NCBI RefSeq assembly: GCF_029962835.1
Contig: NC_080574.1
Span: 41,346,501 to 41,410,500 of the forward strand
DNA: 64,000 bases
From: Magnolia sinica
Lineage: Eukaryota > Streptophyta > Magnoliopsida > Magnoliales > Magnoliaceae
Direction of reading: 5' to 3'
Of the stretch, positions 23,936-36,534 are shown one piece after another. The notes under the pieces were generated by a model. It ran no database searches and had not been told where the DNA came from. It saw only the letters and a program-made list of their open reading frames with translations. Position 1 is the stretch's first letter; each line of letters starts with the position of its first letter. The translations under genes were made by a program, and so were the position numbers.

Positions 23936-25667
23936 CTCAAGTTTGGCTTATCTAATTATCTGGACGGCATGATTTTCTTAGAAAAGGCATCTATGAAGAG
24001 GGGTCCACCTCTTGTTCGGACATGATCTTTCTCACGTCTGAATTGTGTGGAGCGAGTGAAGAAAAAAAAAAAGTGAGTGCATTTAGCATTCGTGGTCGCG
24101 TATCCATGCATGTACTTTTTTTAAGGCAGGAGGACCAACTACCGTTGGGTAACAGCCATAGCCGCATCTTCCCGGTACTTTCCATCATCTTTCCATCGTG
24201 TGGTTCATCCAACTCAACGGTCTTAGTTCATCGCAACTCGAAACTGTAGACGTGGTTGTCTTTCAATGAATCAGGATCGTCCATCTGGTCAAAAATCCTA
24301 TGCCGGTCCCTTTAAATAAACCACTTCGATCAAAAGTTCTAATTATCTGATTTTTCTTCATTGAGGGGACACTAGAAATAAAAGACGGTCGATGCCCCAT
24401 GTTCAAACAGAAAAAAAAATAAAATAAAAATTGACAGGACAGACAGGACCATCCAACCAATGCCACATTTACAAATTGATAGAACATCAGCTCTGGGGAA
24501 CTAAATAGACGGTCGGGATCAGCACCGGGGTAACAATGTATAGGTAGGTTGGCGTATTAACCGGGTCCCGAAGGAGCCAACACTCGTTTACAAAAATAAG
24601 ACAAGTGGCAGTTCGTCTTTTTTTGCGAAAAAAGAAAGGTATTTACAGAGGCAATTCTACTCTCCGAGATAAATACCCGGGCTTGCCAACGTGGCAGATG
24701 TGTGAGTGTCTATCATGGAATATCTATACGCGTTGAAAATATCCAAAGATGCTTCCATCTTTCAACATGTGGGCCACTCCTCTATGGAAAATCAACGGTT
24801 ATGAAATGGGTAATCCGACTGCCAAAATGGACAGTCTACAAGAGATCTGGACCTACTAAATTTTGATATACCACATATAAATCACTGGGCCCACATGATG
24901 AATTTATCAGATCTATCAGATATAATCCAAGTTAGAGAACCCAGGGTGCTTGAGATTACCGGATCCACAAAGCTTGCTGCAAGATAGAAATCCTTGGACG
25001 AGACGGGTTTCGGTGGCATTTGCTTGCTTCACCAAATCAGATTAGATTGACCCGAAAAGGGTGGAAGACTTGGGACTTAGTCTTTCTGACTTCCCTGTTG
25101 TTACGTAGACTCTGAGCCATACACGTAGCAAGATGATGCATCATGGATGGCCTATATTCACTTTCCCACATTGAATATTGATCCCATTAATACTTTTTAT
25201 TTATTGTTGTTTCGTAGGATGCTATCGCTTAGATGGCTAAGATATTCTGTCCAATGGATGTGCATGTTGAACCATTTTTCATCACAGTGCGGAAGAATAT
25301 ACGGACGGTCTGGATTGATATCACCCTCGCACTTTTTTTTTTTTTTTCAAGCCAAATACAGTCCCCCACCATACTTGAAGTATGAAGAGCAGCAGCATCC
25401 TCCTGCCCATTAGCCCCAGGATCGGAGAGAGTTCAACGAAGCTCTGACCAGACCTTTTGATAGGCCATCCACATCTACTACTTGCCTTCCACTTTACAAG
25501 TTGCCCTTGAGTACATAGTCAAAATGAGATAGAAGCTTACTAGACATCCTGCCAATGCTCTTCAAAAAATGTGCATGGGTCATGGATTGCTACCCCACGA
25601 CGCGTATTCTATACAGCTCATTTACACGCCATGCATGGCCAGCATGGCGCGTCGGCCTGAGATCTAA
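23936..25667. other. Non-coding stretch, no recognised gene
   Basis: Only short frames without recognisable motifs. Fragments of small repeats, and a poly-T tract near 25329-25348. Confidence 0.5.
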
Positions 25668-26104
25668 GAACTTAGGTGGGGCACACTGTGGTTTTTGTGA
25701 GAAATCCATCCTGTCCATCCGTTTTGTGAGATCATTTTAGGGCATAAGGTTAAAATTGAGCACGATCCAAAGACTCAATGGGGCCACACTAAAGGTAAAG
25801 GTTGGTCGGGGAATTCCTACCGTTGAAATCTCCCTGGGTCAACAGTGATATTTACATGCCATCCATACCGTTCATAACGTCATTCCTACTGGGATAAGCT
25901 TAAAACACAAATGTTAACCAGATTCAAAACTTCTGTGGCCCCACGAATATTTCAAGTGTGGACGTTCAATCCTCACGTTTTAGGTCCACTTGAGTATTGG
26001 ATCCAGCTCATTTTTGGTCTCATGTACTAAAATGATCTTTAAAAAAATGGATGAACGGAGTGGATTTCTCACAAACATCACGGTGGGCCCCACCTAGATT
26101 CCCA
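25668..26104. mobile_element. Small inverted-repeat element, 'cttaggtggggc' / 'gccccacctagatt' ends
   Basis: The outer ends 'aacttaggtggggcacac' and 'gtgggccccacctagattc' are inverted. Inner blocks 'tttgtgagaaatccatcc' and 'gtggatttctcacaaac' are also inverted. Non-coding. Confidence 0.7.
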
Positions 26105-27202
26105 GCGCATGAACTTCCTGCTAAAGGCTTCCGCGTCCGATCTAATTCCTCCATGAAAAGGGCAGCACTGTATCCATGCACTAGCCCAAGAATCAGGTTG
26201 ATCAAACGGGCCACAGTGTTTTAAACAAATGTACGGGTGTGAGAATCTCCCGAACTTTTCTAACCCGTACACATGTTTCCAATATTAGGGCTGACCTGCT
26301 AAGTGGACCAGATTTATTTTTGGGAAAACATCTATGAGGTCAGACCACCCTGATGGATGGATTGGATCTCGAGTCTATCTGCCATGCGGGACATGTGTCG
26401 GGTGTATATGATTTATCTCACACACGTGTCTCATTCACCTCATCTTCAATCTTTAAATGAAAGAAAGAGGGAACTTCTGATTTTAGATCCTTCTCTCCTT
26501 ATGGGTCGTTTGGCATCCAAGATCTATGGTAATCGGTGTGAATGGTGAAAGACTTTCGCTTCAATTCAATGCTTTTGAAATTACTGCATTGAGGCATGAA
26601 CTTAATACCAATAATCATGGATTCCACCAGTGGTCAGAAATCCAACCATTGGAGGCGATGGCTTGGGTCGGCCCAACTGTAATGTCCACGTAAAATCCAC
26701 TCCGACCCTAGCTTGTCACCTCATGTTAGGCCCATGGCCAAAAAATTATCCCATCATTGAATTTATTTATTTTTTATTTTTATTTTTTGTCATGTCCTAC
26801 CGCGATGATCATGTGAAATTCACTTCAACTATCAGATGTTAAGCTAAAATTTATACCTTGGGATAAAAGGTCAGTCCCATTTACAGTTCAGGAAGCTATA
26901 CCACTGGTCAGAGGGGAATAGTTTGGAACGTTGCCTAGTATATTGTTTCCACTTTAATCATAGATGGAGTTAAATTTTGGGTCTTCAGCTTAATATGGTA
27001 CGGTACGCCTAATGTTTGGGGGTGGAATTTTACATAAACACCACGGTGGGTCATATATGATTTTTTTTTTTTGGTTGACATCGGTTAGCTTTTGCATGCA
27101 AATCACTTGAAATCCACTTTAAGAATTAATGGGCCCCATCATGATGTTTGAGTGAAATCCACTCCGATCACCAGGTTCATCACCCTATTTTAGCAGTAGA
27201 GC
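26105..27202. other. Non-coding stretch with small-repeat fragments
   Basis: No gene recognised. 26640-27200 contains fragments of another dispersed non-coding repeat ('gtgaaatccactccgatca'). Confidence 0.5.
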
Positions 27203-27558
27203 TTTTTTTTTTTTTTTTCAAGAAAGGCGGGTGCACACTGGCTCACCACCTATAACTTTGTTGATCATAAAGAGATTTACATGTACTGCAGGTGGGCATC
27301 ACGAAAAGGGCATGCCACACCCATTTTTACACAATTCAGGTTCCCCGGGAGAAAAGAACCTAGAAGGAACCTATCGTAAAGCCAAAACCTAAAAACATCT
27401 AAAAGCGGCAGGAGGGTAGAACCTGTACCAAGACCCCTAGATCCTAACTGCGCCCAAACCTACCTTATCTAGGAAAACTTGACCCCTAACCTCTCTACGA
27501 AGGTTGGATATGATGTGGAATAGAGCAGAATCTTGAGTATCACTGCCCAGTGTTGCCA

Positions 27559-27978
27559 TTACGCCATAGGACCGTTTCCTTCCCTTAGACCCTTGATCCT
27601 GTAAAGCCAATACTTCCATTTCCAACCTGGATCTACCAACCTTACAAGGATATTAACCACCAGAAGGGAATCCAATTCTATGATTATGTTAACCAAATCC
27701 CTATTGAGGCAAAGGAACAAACTGTCGTGAACCGCCCTGATTTCTGCCCCAATATTTGACGCCACTCCATAACCCGCAAAGAAACCAAAAATAAATTCTC
27801 CCATCTCCCCTCTACAAATACCTCCTCCCCCCGCTTTACCTAGATTTCCCCTAGCAAACCCGTCTACGTTCATCTTAAACCAATTAGCGGGGGGCTTAAG
27901 CCACTTCACTACCTGGGCCCTTCTAGCTGGGAAAGCATGGACTTTAATCCCCAATTCTGATAAAATCCGACTGCTCAC
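27559..27978 (-). pseudogene. LINE RNase H domain
   Basis: This open frame of about 139 codons contains NWFKMNVDGFARGN (first catalytic Asp), GAEIRAVHDSLFLC (catalytic Glu) and IIIELDSLLVV (second Asp), in the right order and spacing for the C-terminal RNase H of plant L1 elements. The activity would remove RNA from RNA-DNA hybrids during target-primed reverse transcription. It is the best-preserved piece of the LINE, but it is cut off from a functional ORF2 by stops, frameshifts and the 30-kb insertion. Confidence 0.85.
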
Positions 27979-29213
27979 CCACGTTTGAGACTAAGCAAGT
28001 ACCTGGGTCTTCGAGATCGCTTGGATCCACCCTTTAACTCGCGAGATTTGCACCTGGATTGGAGGGTGCCTCCCTTCAAACTTTGCTTCATTCCTACCCT
28101 TCCAAATCTCCCATAGGATCATACAAGGGATCAGCCTATACAGGATCCCTCCCTAGCCCCCTGGAGCAGGCCCATGCCACCATTGGATCAATCTGCCTTC
28201 TACCGAGCTGGCCACCAGGTAGGATTTGCCAAAAATTTCTGCAAAATGGGACCAAATAGCGTTAGCTCAAGCACTAAGAATGAAGAGGTGGGGGATAGAC
28301 TCACATGAAGGAATTTGACCCACTGCCCAGTCACAGTAGACGCACTGAGAGGCCAGGGAGACGCCTCTGGCTTGGACAACGCTCTCCATCGGGATCACTC
28401 CTTCAAGGGATTTTCAAACTAACATCGAAATCTTGGGAGGCAGAAGGGTGTGCCACACTTTCTTCACCCAGCAGATGCGGGACCTAGAAATTCTGTAAGT
28501 ATCCTAAGCAGATTTCATAGAAAATTCTCCATTTGGGTTTGGGGGCCAGATTGACACGGTTGGACCATCTGATGTACAGAAGCCCTTTTGGAAAATATGA
28601 TCGATAGTCTCTTGTGTGAGGAATGAGAAAACTACTGACGGCAGGAAGCGGCCAGCCTGGCCCAAGAAGTTGCAAATTTCCAGCTCCCACAGCTTAGTAG
28701 GAATTGGTTTCGTCACTCTGCACTCCAACGATCCCAAACCTGACTAGTTATCTCTCCAGAGGCTCCAATCGCCTTTCCCAATCTGCCATGGCATCTTAGC
28801 TTCCATGAGGGGAAAAAGCTCCCAGATTTTCTTCCACATGGGAGAAGCTGCTGACGCCACCTGCCCTCCATCAGCCAAATCCTTGTTATATTTGTCCACC
28901 ATGAAAGATCCCTAAAGGCTTCGGATTTCCTTGAACCCCAAACCATTTTAAGATGTAGAGCTTTCATAACCTCTACCATTTTCCTAATACCCAAGCCCCC
29001 TTCTAACTTCAGGGACAAAATTTCTTTCCAGCTTCTCTAGTGAAGTTTTTTCTTCCCATCAAACCATCCCCAAAAGAAGTCAGCAAAATGCCTTTCCAAG
29101 GCCTTTAACACTGCGGATGGGGCATGGGTTGCCGTTAACGAGTGCAGTGGGATGCTGCTCAACACATGTTGCAAGAGCATTGCTTGCCCACTTGCAAGAG
29201 ACACCTGGACCGC

Positions 29214-29216
29214 CAC
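29214..29216. repeat. Target-site duplication CAC, left copy
   Basis: The 3-bp direct repeat next to CACTATG; the partner is at 59209-59211. Confidence 0.75.
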
Positions 29217-29249
29217 CACTATGTGAAAAATGGTGTGAAAAATGGAAAA

Positions 29250-30022
29250 AAATGACGGATTTAGAGACGGTTCTGGACCGTCTCTAAAATTGCTTGGTTT
29301 AAAGACGCTTTAGAGACGGCCGTAAACCGTCTCTAAACTTTTAGACGGCCCTTGACCGTCCTTAATATTGTCTTAAAAATTTGAACGTCCACAAATCATT
29401 TAAGACGGTCAAAAACCATCGTTAACTGCGGATAAAAGATGGCCATTGACCATCTGGAATAAGAGACGGTCATTCCAGAGACGGTCTCTGACCGTCTTAT
29501 ATGCAACCATTTGAGACGGTCAAAGACCATCCGTATTAGAGACGGTCATTAGCCGTCTCTTACTGGTAATTTGAGACTGTTAAGGACCGTCTCAATTAGA
29601 GACGGTCATTGGCCGTCTTTTCCTGTAATTTGAGACTGAAAATAGTCTGTATTAGGGATGGTTCTTAGCTGTCTCCATTTGAGACTGTCAAGGACCATCT
29701 CTATTAGAGACGGTCTTTAACCGTCTCATATGCGGTCATTTGAGACGGTCAAAGACCGTCCGTATTAGGGACGGTCATTAGCCGTCTTTTATTGGTAATC
29801 TGAGACTGTCAAAGACCGTCTCAATTATAGACGGTCATCGGCTATCTTTTACTGGTTTAATGAGATAGTAAAAATAGTCTGTATTAGGGACGGTCCTTAT
29901 CAGTCTCCATTTGAGACTGTCAAAGACCGTATCTATTAGAGACGGTCCTTAGCCGTCTTAGAGTGGTCATTTGAGACTGTTAAAGACTGTCTGCATTAGA
30001 GACGGTCTTAAACCGTCTCTAA
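29250..30022. repeat. CACTA subterminal repeats, left ('gagacggtc')
   Basis: About 25-30 copies of 'gagacggtc' or its inverse 'gaccgtctc' are arranged as short inverted pairs. Such arrays are usually transposase binding sites in CACTA elements (family knowledge). Confidence 0.85.
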
Positions 30023-30179
30023 TGCTCATTTCAAAAATTAAGAACAAAAAAATTTATGAATTTCGTTAAAAAAAAAGTTAAAAAGCTTAGAAAAATAACT
30101 AACAATGTTTAAGAAAAAATTTTAGATTTTGAAAAAAAATGTAATTTTATAAAAATCTAGATTTTGAAATAAAAATTAA

Positions 30180-30900
30180 GAACTTTGAATAATGTTGATA
30201 ATTTAAAAAAAAATAAAATTCGATAAGAAAATGATATTTTGAAAAAGAAAATTAAAAAAATTAAACAAAATTGTGAAAAAATTGACAAACTGTAAAAAAA
30301 TATATATTTTAAAAAAGGAAACTAGATTTTGTATTTTGAAAGGAAAAATTAAAAAGTTGTATAACCAAAGTGATATTTAAAAAATGATATTTTGAAAAAG
30401 AAAATTTTAAAAATTAAACAAAATTGTGAAAAAATTGACAAATTGTAAAAAAAAAATATTTTTTTAAAAAGAAAACTAGATTTTGTATTTTGAAAAGAAA
30501 AATTAAAAAGTTATAAAACAAAAGTGATATTTAAAAAATGATATTTTGAAAAAGAAAATTTAAAAAATTAAACAAAATTGTGAAAAAATTGACAAATTGT
30601 AAAAAAAAAATATATTTTAAAAAAGAAAACTAGATTTTGTATTTTGAAAAGAAAAATTAAAAAGTTATATAACAAAAGTGATATTTTAAAAATGATATTT
30701 TGAAAAAGAAAATTTAAAAATTAAACAAAATTGTGAAAAAATTGACAAATTGTAAAAAAATATATATTTTAAAGAAGAAAACTAAATTTTGTAAAAAAAA
30801 ATGTTAAATTTTTTTATAATAAAAATGATATTTAGTTAAAAGAGTAAAATAAATATACATTTTGAAAAAAAAATGTTAAATTTATTTGTGAAAAATAAAA
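30180..30900. repeat. AT-rich tandem repeat, about 154-bp unit
   Basis: The anchor 'gatattttgaaaaagaaaa' recurs at about 30233, 30386, 30540 and 30694. Each is followed by 'aaacaaaattgtgaaaaaat' and 'actagattttgtattttg'. The same satellite reappears at 45270-45785. Confidence 0.9.
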
Positions 30901-31053
30901 TTTCTAAATTATTAGGCACATCCACTAATTGAACCTTTAATCGTTATTGAACAATTTAATCAGTTCAAATTGAATAGTAAATAACTTCAGATGTTTAAAT
31001 CAAATTTCACTGAAATTGTTGATCAATATTGTATGCCCAATATCTTTCTCATA

Positions 31054-31058
31054 TGTAG
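31054..31058. repeat. Gypsy target-site duplication TGTAG, left copy
   Basis: Identical to 44096-44100. Confidence 0.9.
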
Positions 31059-32633
31059 TGTAAGCCCCGTATCCTAGACTGTACCGTTCCATAGACGTCC
31101 ACGGTCTTTCCGGTCGAATTTTGGCAACCTTCGACCCTTATCCGATGTTTGCGCGTGACCCTGAGATGCACACCGTTAACCCTAGTTGACTCAACCTAAG
31201 ATGTGTACCCTAGCAACCGCGCCATCGCCGCAGTTCCAATACCACGACTCCCGCGCTGATTCGATACTCTGGCCAGGAGATGCGGGCCAGCGATCGGTGC
31301 AAGGAAAACGCCGCGCGTGCAAATTACGAGAGAATCTCTACGAGATGTCACATCAATCCATCAATCTCATCATGTCAAGTACACATCACCTTTCACCCAT
31401 TCCCAAGCAACCACAAAAGTTAAAAAGTTCTTACAAGTCCATACCTTTCTTACACCAAAAACCCCCAAAAGTCAAAAATCTCTTACACACCCATCACTCT
31501 CTCTCCCTTTACAAGTCTCTCTCTCTTATTTTCAAACTCATTCCCAAGCAAGAGAGAAAGCACCATACGTATGAGCCTTTCCAAGCATTCCCAAGCATCA
31601 AAGGTGGCTCACTTTCTCACCCATTCATCTCCCATCTCAACCATCCAAACCTTATCTCCTCCGTTGGAATCAAAGCTAAGGAGCTAAGGAAGCCTAGGGT
31701 GCAAGAAGAAGCCAGTGGGTGATCTTGGATATTTTTCTTTTATTATTATTATTATTTTTTGATTTAATGGTCCACATATGTGGGACCCAACTTGATGTAG
31801 GATTTGTATCAAAAGGGGCCCATAGTGGTGGGGCCCCTCCATCCTCTCCGTTCTCTCTCTCCTCTGTTTTATTCTTTTTTTTTTTATCTTTTTTTTTGTG
31901 TGTGTATAATGGCTTGTGGCCCACTTGATGTAAGACCTTATCCACGCCATCCATTGATGTGGACCCCCATTGTTTTTTTCATGGGTGGTAAGTGCCATGG
32001 GCAAAACACAAATATCAGGCTAATCCAAAATAGGTGGGCCATGTGGGACCCACCTTGATGAGGCATGCCACCCGTCCGTCAGTGGAGTTGGCTAACAGTG
32101 AGTGTGCACTGACGTAGGTGTGCTAACAGTGGGTGTACACGGACGTGGGTGTACTAACAGTGTGGGTGTGCTAGCCAGGGAAGTGTGGACTGGCATGGGT
32201 CCATGGGACCCATCCACACCCTCCACCCCACGTGTGGGGCCCTCCTTGACGTGTTAACCCACCCAGATCCATAGCTCAGGTGGCAGACTAGTGAAAGATA
32301 TCTCGTTTCAACGTGGGGCCAGGCCCTAGTTCAACTGGCAGACTGGGGGAAAGATACCTTCCTTCAACACTAAGGTCTTGGTACCGTACCCTAGTATGGT
32401 GGCTAACAGTGGTGTGAGCGGACGGTGGGGTCCATGGGACCCACCCACACCGTCCATCCACTCCGTTAGGCCACACCATGGTGTATCTGTGGTATCCTAG
32501 CCGTCCACCGTCTTTGGACGGTGGGACCCACCCCATGTGTGGGGCCCTCCTTGATGCATGAGATTATCCAGGCCGTCCAAGGGCCTGGATGTCAGCACAT
32601 ATACATATATTATATATTTAATATGTTACATAT

Positions 32634-32683
<50 letters not shown>

Positions 32684-35082
32684 GTGGGCCCTACGTGGAA
32701 CCCACCTCTCCTTTCATGTGCATAACTGCACAGCAGCAGCTATACCTATATAAGGTATTATATATATTTTATATATACATGCCTTTTTAAAAGCATAAAG
32801 CTGCATTGGCAGTAGCCAGGGATATATACGTTAAATATATATTATCTCATATACTTCATACGGATATAGGGTGGGCCTACATGGGACCCACCTCTGCTCC
32901 TTTTTAGAGCAGCTGAGGCTGTACGTCCAGCGGTTGTGTAGCTGCTCTTGCACCCTTGGCATTAACTAGGTCCGTGAGACCCATTGTATATGTGGGTACA
33001 ATCCAAACCGTCCAGTTCTATGGGACCCTCTACTATTCCACGTGTAGGCCCCATCAGGGTGTATGTGTTGTATCTTCACGGCCACTCTTTGGGTGGTGGG
33101 GCCCACCATGACGTATGTATCGTATCCATACCATCCAACCACTTGTGAGATCATCTTATGGCATGAGAAAATGAGTGAGTCTGATCCAAAGTTCAAGTGG
33201 ACCCCACCATTTAATAGTGAACCGTGACATCTACCGTTCAACTTCTAAGGGCCATGGAAATTTGCAATGAAGCTGATATTGTTTTCATTTCATCCATCTC
33301 TATGTTAACTTATGAATGGGTCGGATCTCAAAAACACATAAGGGTGGGCCCAACTTGATATACATGAGGCCGTTGGTGCGGCCCAATTTGATATACATCT
33401 GGCCCATTTGACTCAGCCATTTAAATCGGCCCATTGATTCGGCCCATTTGATTAGGCCCGGTGCAATGTACTTAGGGCCCAGTTGGTTAGGCTGATATGA
33501 TATACGAGGCCCGTTATTGAGGCCCACCTTGATATGTATGAGGCCCATATGATTAGGCCCATCTTGATGTAGTTATGGTCCATCCATTGAGGCCCACCTG
33601 ATATACATAAGGCCCATGTGATGGGGCCCATTTGTTGTATCTAAGGCCCATGAGTCGAGGCCCACTTAGATGTACACAAGTCCATTACAATGTGTGACTA
33701 TACCATGGTTTGTGTAATGATGTTATGATGGTCGTACCTTGGGAGCAATGTTGGTTTGACGCCCACATTGTAAGAATAATGTTGGTTAAATGTCCGCATT
33801 ATAATTCTCCCTAGAGCCCATTATTAGGCCCATACTTATAGGTCGTCTAGGCCCATTTTCGTTATGAATAGCATCCATCACCATATAACATGTTTAGTAT
33901 AGTTCCGTGATTCATGGTCATATGTATCATATGTATGCTTGATATGAGAAGTGACTGATCATAGCATATGCCTTCAGGTAGATGGTTTAGGGGCTTCCGA
34001 ATGAGCGGTGTTACCTTACATGAGCGCACGATACGCGCAAGATTGCTGCATGACTGGATAGTGTGATTCATGCATTCGCATTGTGTGATATGGTACTGTA
34101 CGCCTTAACGACATTAGGGCCGTAGCCTCCACAGGCATATTGTGGTTGGCAGGATTGGATACCAAAAATCTTGTTCTACATGGGGTGCTATAGATATCCC
34201 TAGGTGAAAGTCCCTAAACCCTTATGGTACCAGGAGGTTGTTCCAACGTCTAGACCGAGTGGGTGCATGAGCGCCGAGTGCCGATTACTAGACGGTTGCG
34301 CTTTCCACTGTGTCGTGGTCGGTTGGAAGGGGGTGCGGCCTTACCCGCCCAAGAGGAGGGGGCAAAGCTAGGCTGAGTCTGACTAGCTCGAGGAATGGGT
34401 CCGCTATTGATGAGCCGAGCCCGATATTGGTAGGTGGATAGTGAGGTCTTTTCCACTCACCTTATTGTGCGCGATGGGGTGGCAATCTGACTTGGAGTGT
34501 ACTAGACCCCGGTGATATTCCAGAGTTGAGCTATATTGATATGTGGACTTAGATGAGGATTCACATGCTTGAGTTGCATTTCACACCGCATAGCCTTGGT
34601 ATGGCCGACATCATCCATGCCTCGCATCGCATAGCCTTGGTACGGCTAGTAGCATTCATGGATTCATCAGCATGGGCATTACTCTAATACTGCATAACTA
34701 CTACCTTGTGCACACACTTTCACCGCCCTCTAAGCTTTCCATAAGCTTATGCACGACCGTTGCGTGCAGGTGGTGTTGGAGCGCAGCAGCGCTGAGGCAG
34801 GAGCACTTTGCAGATCATCTTAGAGCTTTTTATTTATTATCATTGTATTTTTCCTTTTATGCTCATTGTACTTTTAAAGTTTTTGATCATAGTGGAAATG
34901 TGATGGAGTTTTTTGTTGTTGTTTGTGGGTTATGCTTATTACGAATTAAACTGGTGCAAGAAAATCCTCCTTGTAGCATCCCAGGTTCGGAACCTAGCGA
35001 ATGGGGTTCTACGGAGGTTGTCGGGGTCGGATTCGGCGATCGAGAATTTTGTGAGCCCGGTTTTTGAATTTGGTGCATGACA
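31059..35082 (+). repeat. 5' LTR of the Gypsy element
   Basis: It begins TGTAAGCCCCG and ends GCATGACA. It includes a (TA)n tract (about 32637-32679), a segment resembling the small inverted-repeat family (about 33080-33350) and a cluster of GGCCCA motifs (33340-33860). Confidence 0.93.
33340..33860. promoter_or_regulatory. Cluster of about 16 GGCCCA motifs in the 5' LTR
   Basis: GGCCCA repeats every 20-40 bp, each followed by a short 'tttgat(at)' or 'cttgata' spacer. GGCCCA matches the plant site-II element core bound by TCP factors (established knowledge). That it acts as an LTR enhancer here is inference. The 3' LTR has the same cluster at about 42330-42840. Confidence 0.5.
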
Positions 35083-35087
35083 GAAGT

Positions 35088-35099
35088 TGGTATTAGAGC
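35088..35099 (+). promoter_or_regulatory. Primer-binding site (initiator tRNA-Met)
   Basis: TGGTATTAGAGC lies 5 bp after the LTR. It differs by one base from the usual TGGTATCAGAGC complement of the tRNA-Met 3' end. Confidence 0.9.
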
Positions 35100-35263
35100 A
35101 TAACTCGGGAATAACCAAGAACAACATTACATGTCTGCTATGAGTTTAGAATGACCAAGTCCCGAAGTTTGGATAGTTTAACGATCTTCCGTTTTAGGCC
35201 CTTAACGAGCGTGCCTTCGAGAGTTTTCAAAGTTGATAGGCGCCTTCTCTTTTTCTGTAGGAC

Positions 35264-36530
35264 ATGCCGCGCAGGAGAGTGACCCGATCGACTCCCGCTC
35301 CACCACCGGATACTCCAGCTCCACCACCTGCGGCTCCCGCACTACCACCTACGATCCCTGCTCCACCACCAGAGATTCCCACTGCCTATCCTATGGATGC
35401 AGCTCCTCCACCAGAGACTGGTGTGGATCCGACCGTATCCGTGAGTGCCTTCCAGTTGCAGTAGATGTTACAGGCTGTGACGGCTGCACTTCAGGGGCAG
35501 GGCAGACACCCTGTTGTTTCACCGGCCTAGGCAGAACAGGAGCGCGCGAGTGCCCTCCTTCGAGAGTTCCAATGGCTCGATCCCCGGTGTTTCCAGGGTG
35601 AGCTAGACCCGACGGTAGCTGAGAGATGGCGCGCCGATGTGGAGAAGATATTTGAGACGATGGGATGCACGACTGAGCGGCGAGTCCGATTAGCCATATT
35701 TCTCCTCCATGGTGAGGCTGAGCACTGGTGGACGTCAGTCTCCAGAGTAGCGGGTGCTGATTTTGTATAGACTTTGGAGGATTTTGTAGATCGGTTTGAC
35801 CGACAGTATTTTCCTGATCACATCCGACGACAGCGGGCGTTGGAGTTCGAGGCCTTAGTGTAGGGTGATATGACGGTGGCTCAGTATGCCGCTCGTTTTG
35901 TAGCACTGTCCAGATTTGCACCATACTTGGTGGATGATGAGGAGCGGAGAGCCTACTGATTTGAGGGCGACTTGCGTTACAGTTTTTGAGGTCGTGTTAT
36001 TGGGCATGAGCTCCCGACTTTCGAGGGAGTGGTACGGAAGGCCCAGATTTTTAAGGCTGAGTGGGATGGTTCTCAGTCTGATCGTGGTCAGAGGAGAGAC
36101 CGGAAGAGGCAGACTCCTTCCAGTGATTCCCAGCAGGGTCGACCATAGCAGAGGTGCATAGGTCGCCTAGCCTTCCGAGCGCCAGCAGCACCTCCAGCAC
36201 CACCTCCGAGGTAGTTTATCGGCTCTTATTTTAGGTGTGGTGCGACGGGGCATCGTATGTGGGAGTGTCCTCGCCCCCAGCAGCACTAGCAGCAGCAGAG
36301 AGGTCTACAATAGCCTCCATCACAGCAGCAGCGACAGCAGCCCCCACCACCGAGGCCACCTCAGTAGCAGCATCAGCACCAGCCTCCGAGACAGTAGCAG
36401 CAGAGGCAGCAGTTTTGACCGTCTCAGCGACACCAGCAGCAGCAGCACGCTCAGAGGGGACGACGCCTCCCCAGCTGGCTCAAGCTAGGTTTTATGCGGC
36501 TCAGCAGGACCCGCAGTCATCCGGAGGAGT
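35264..36530 (+). pseudogene. Gypsy gag (capsid, zinc knuckle)
   Basis: ATG at 35264 opens a Pro-rich leader (TPAPPPDTPAPPP). It is followed by a retrotransposon gag domain at about 35590-35940 (LDPTVAERWRADVEKIF, HGEAEHWWTSV, DFVDRFDRQYFP, FAPYLVDDEERRAY). Next come a basic and Gln-rich stretch and a zinc knuckle near 36225-36275, reading YFRCGATGHRMWEC. The first Cys of the C-x2-C-x4-H-x4-C motif is Tyr, which should abolish that metal site. About ten in-frame TAG codons occur, nearly all where neighbours or the family suggest CAG (Gln), plus TGA where CGA (Arg) is likely. Gag would form the particle that packages element RNA; this copy cannot. Confidence 0.88.
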
Positions 36531-36534
36531 CGTC

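Larger units (their letters stand above)
27203..29216 (-). mobile_element. LINE (L1-type), 3' part
   Basis: Read on the minus strand, this is the downstream part of the LINE whose upstream part lies at 59209-63471. The order from 29216 downwards is the RT C-terminal region (LLQHVLSSIPLHSL, then ALERHFADFFWGWFDGKKKLHW), a zf-RVT-like segment near 28460-28270 (C-x2-C with ESIPHLF), RNase H (27978-27559), a 3' UTR and a poly-A tail seen as T's at 27203-27218. Frameshifts and stops occur throughout, so it is inactive. Confidence 0.9.

Noticed and set aside
29216..29217. Treating the two LINE parts (27-29 kb and 59-63 kb) as two independent insertions.
   Set aside because: They are complementary parts of one ORF2 without overlap, on the same strand, with the CACTA insertion and CAC repeats exactly between them.
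31186..31722. 178-codon open frame within the 5' LTR, repeated at 40246-40689.
   Set aside because: It lies in LTR sequence, has a different C-terminal context in the two LTRs and no recognisable domain; most likely chance.
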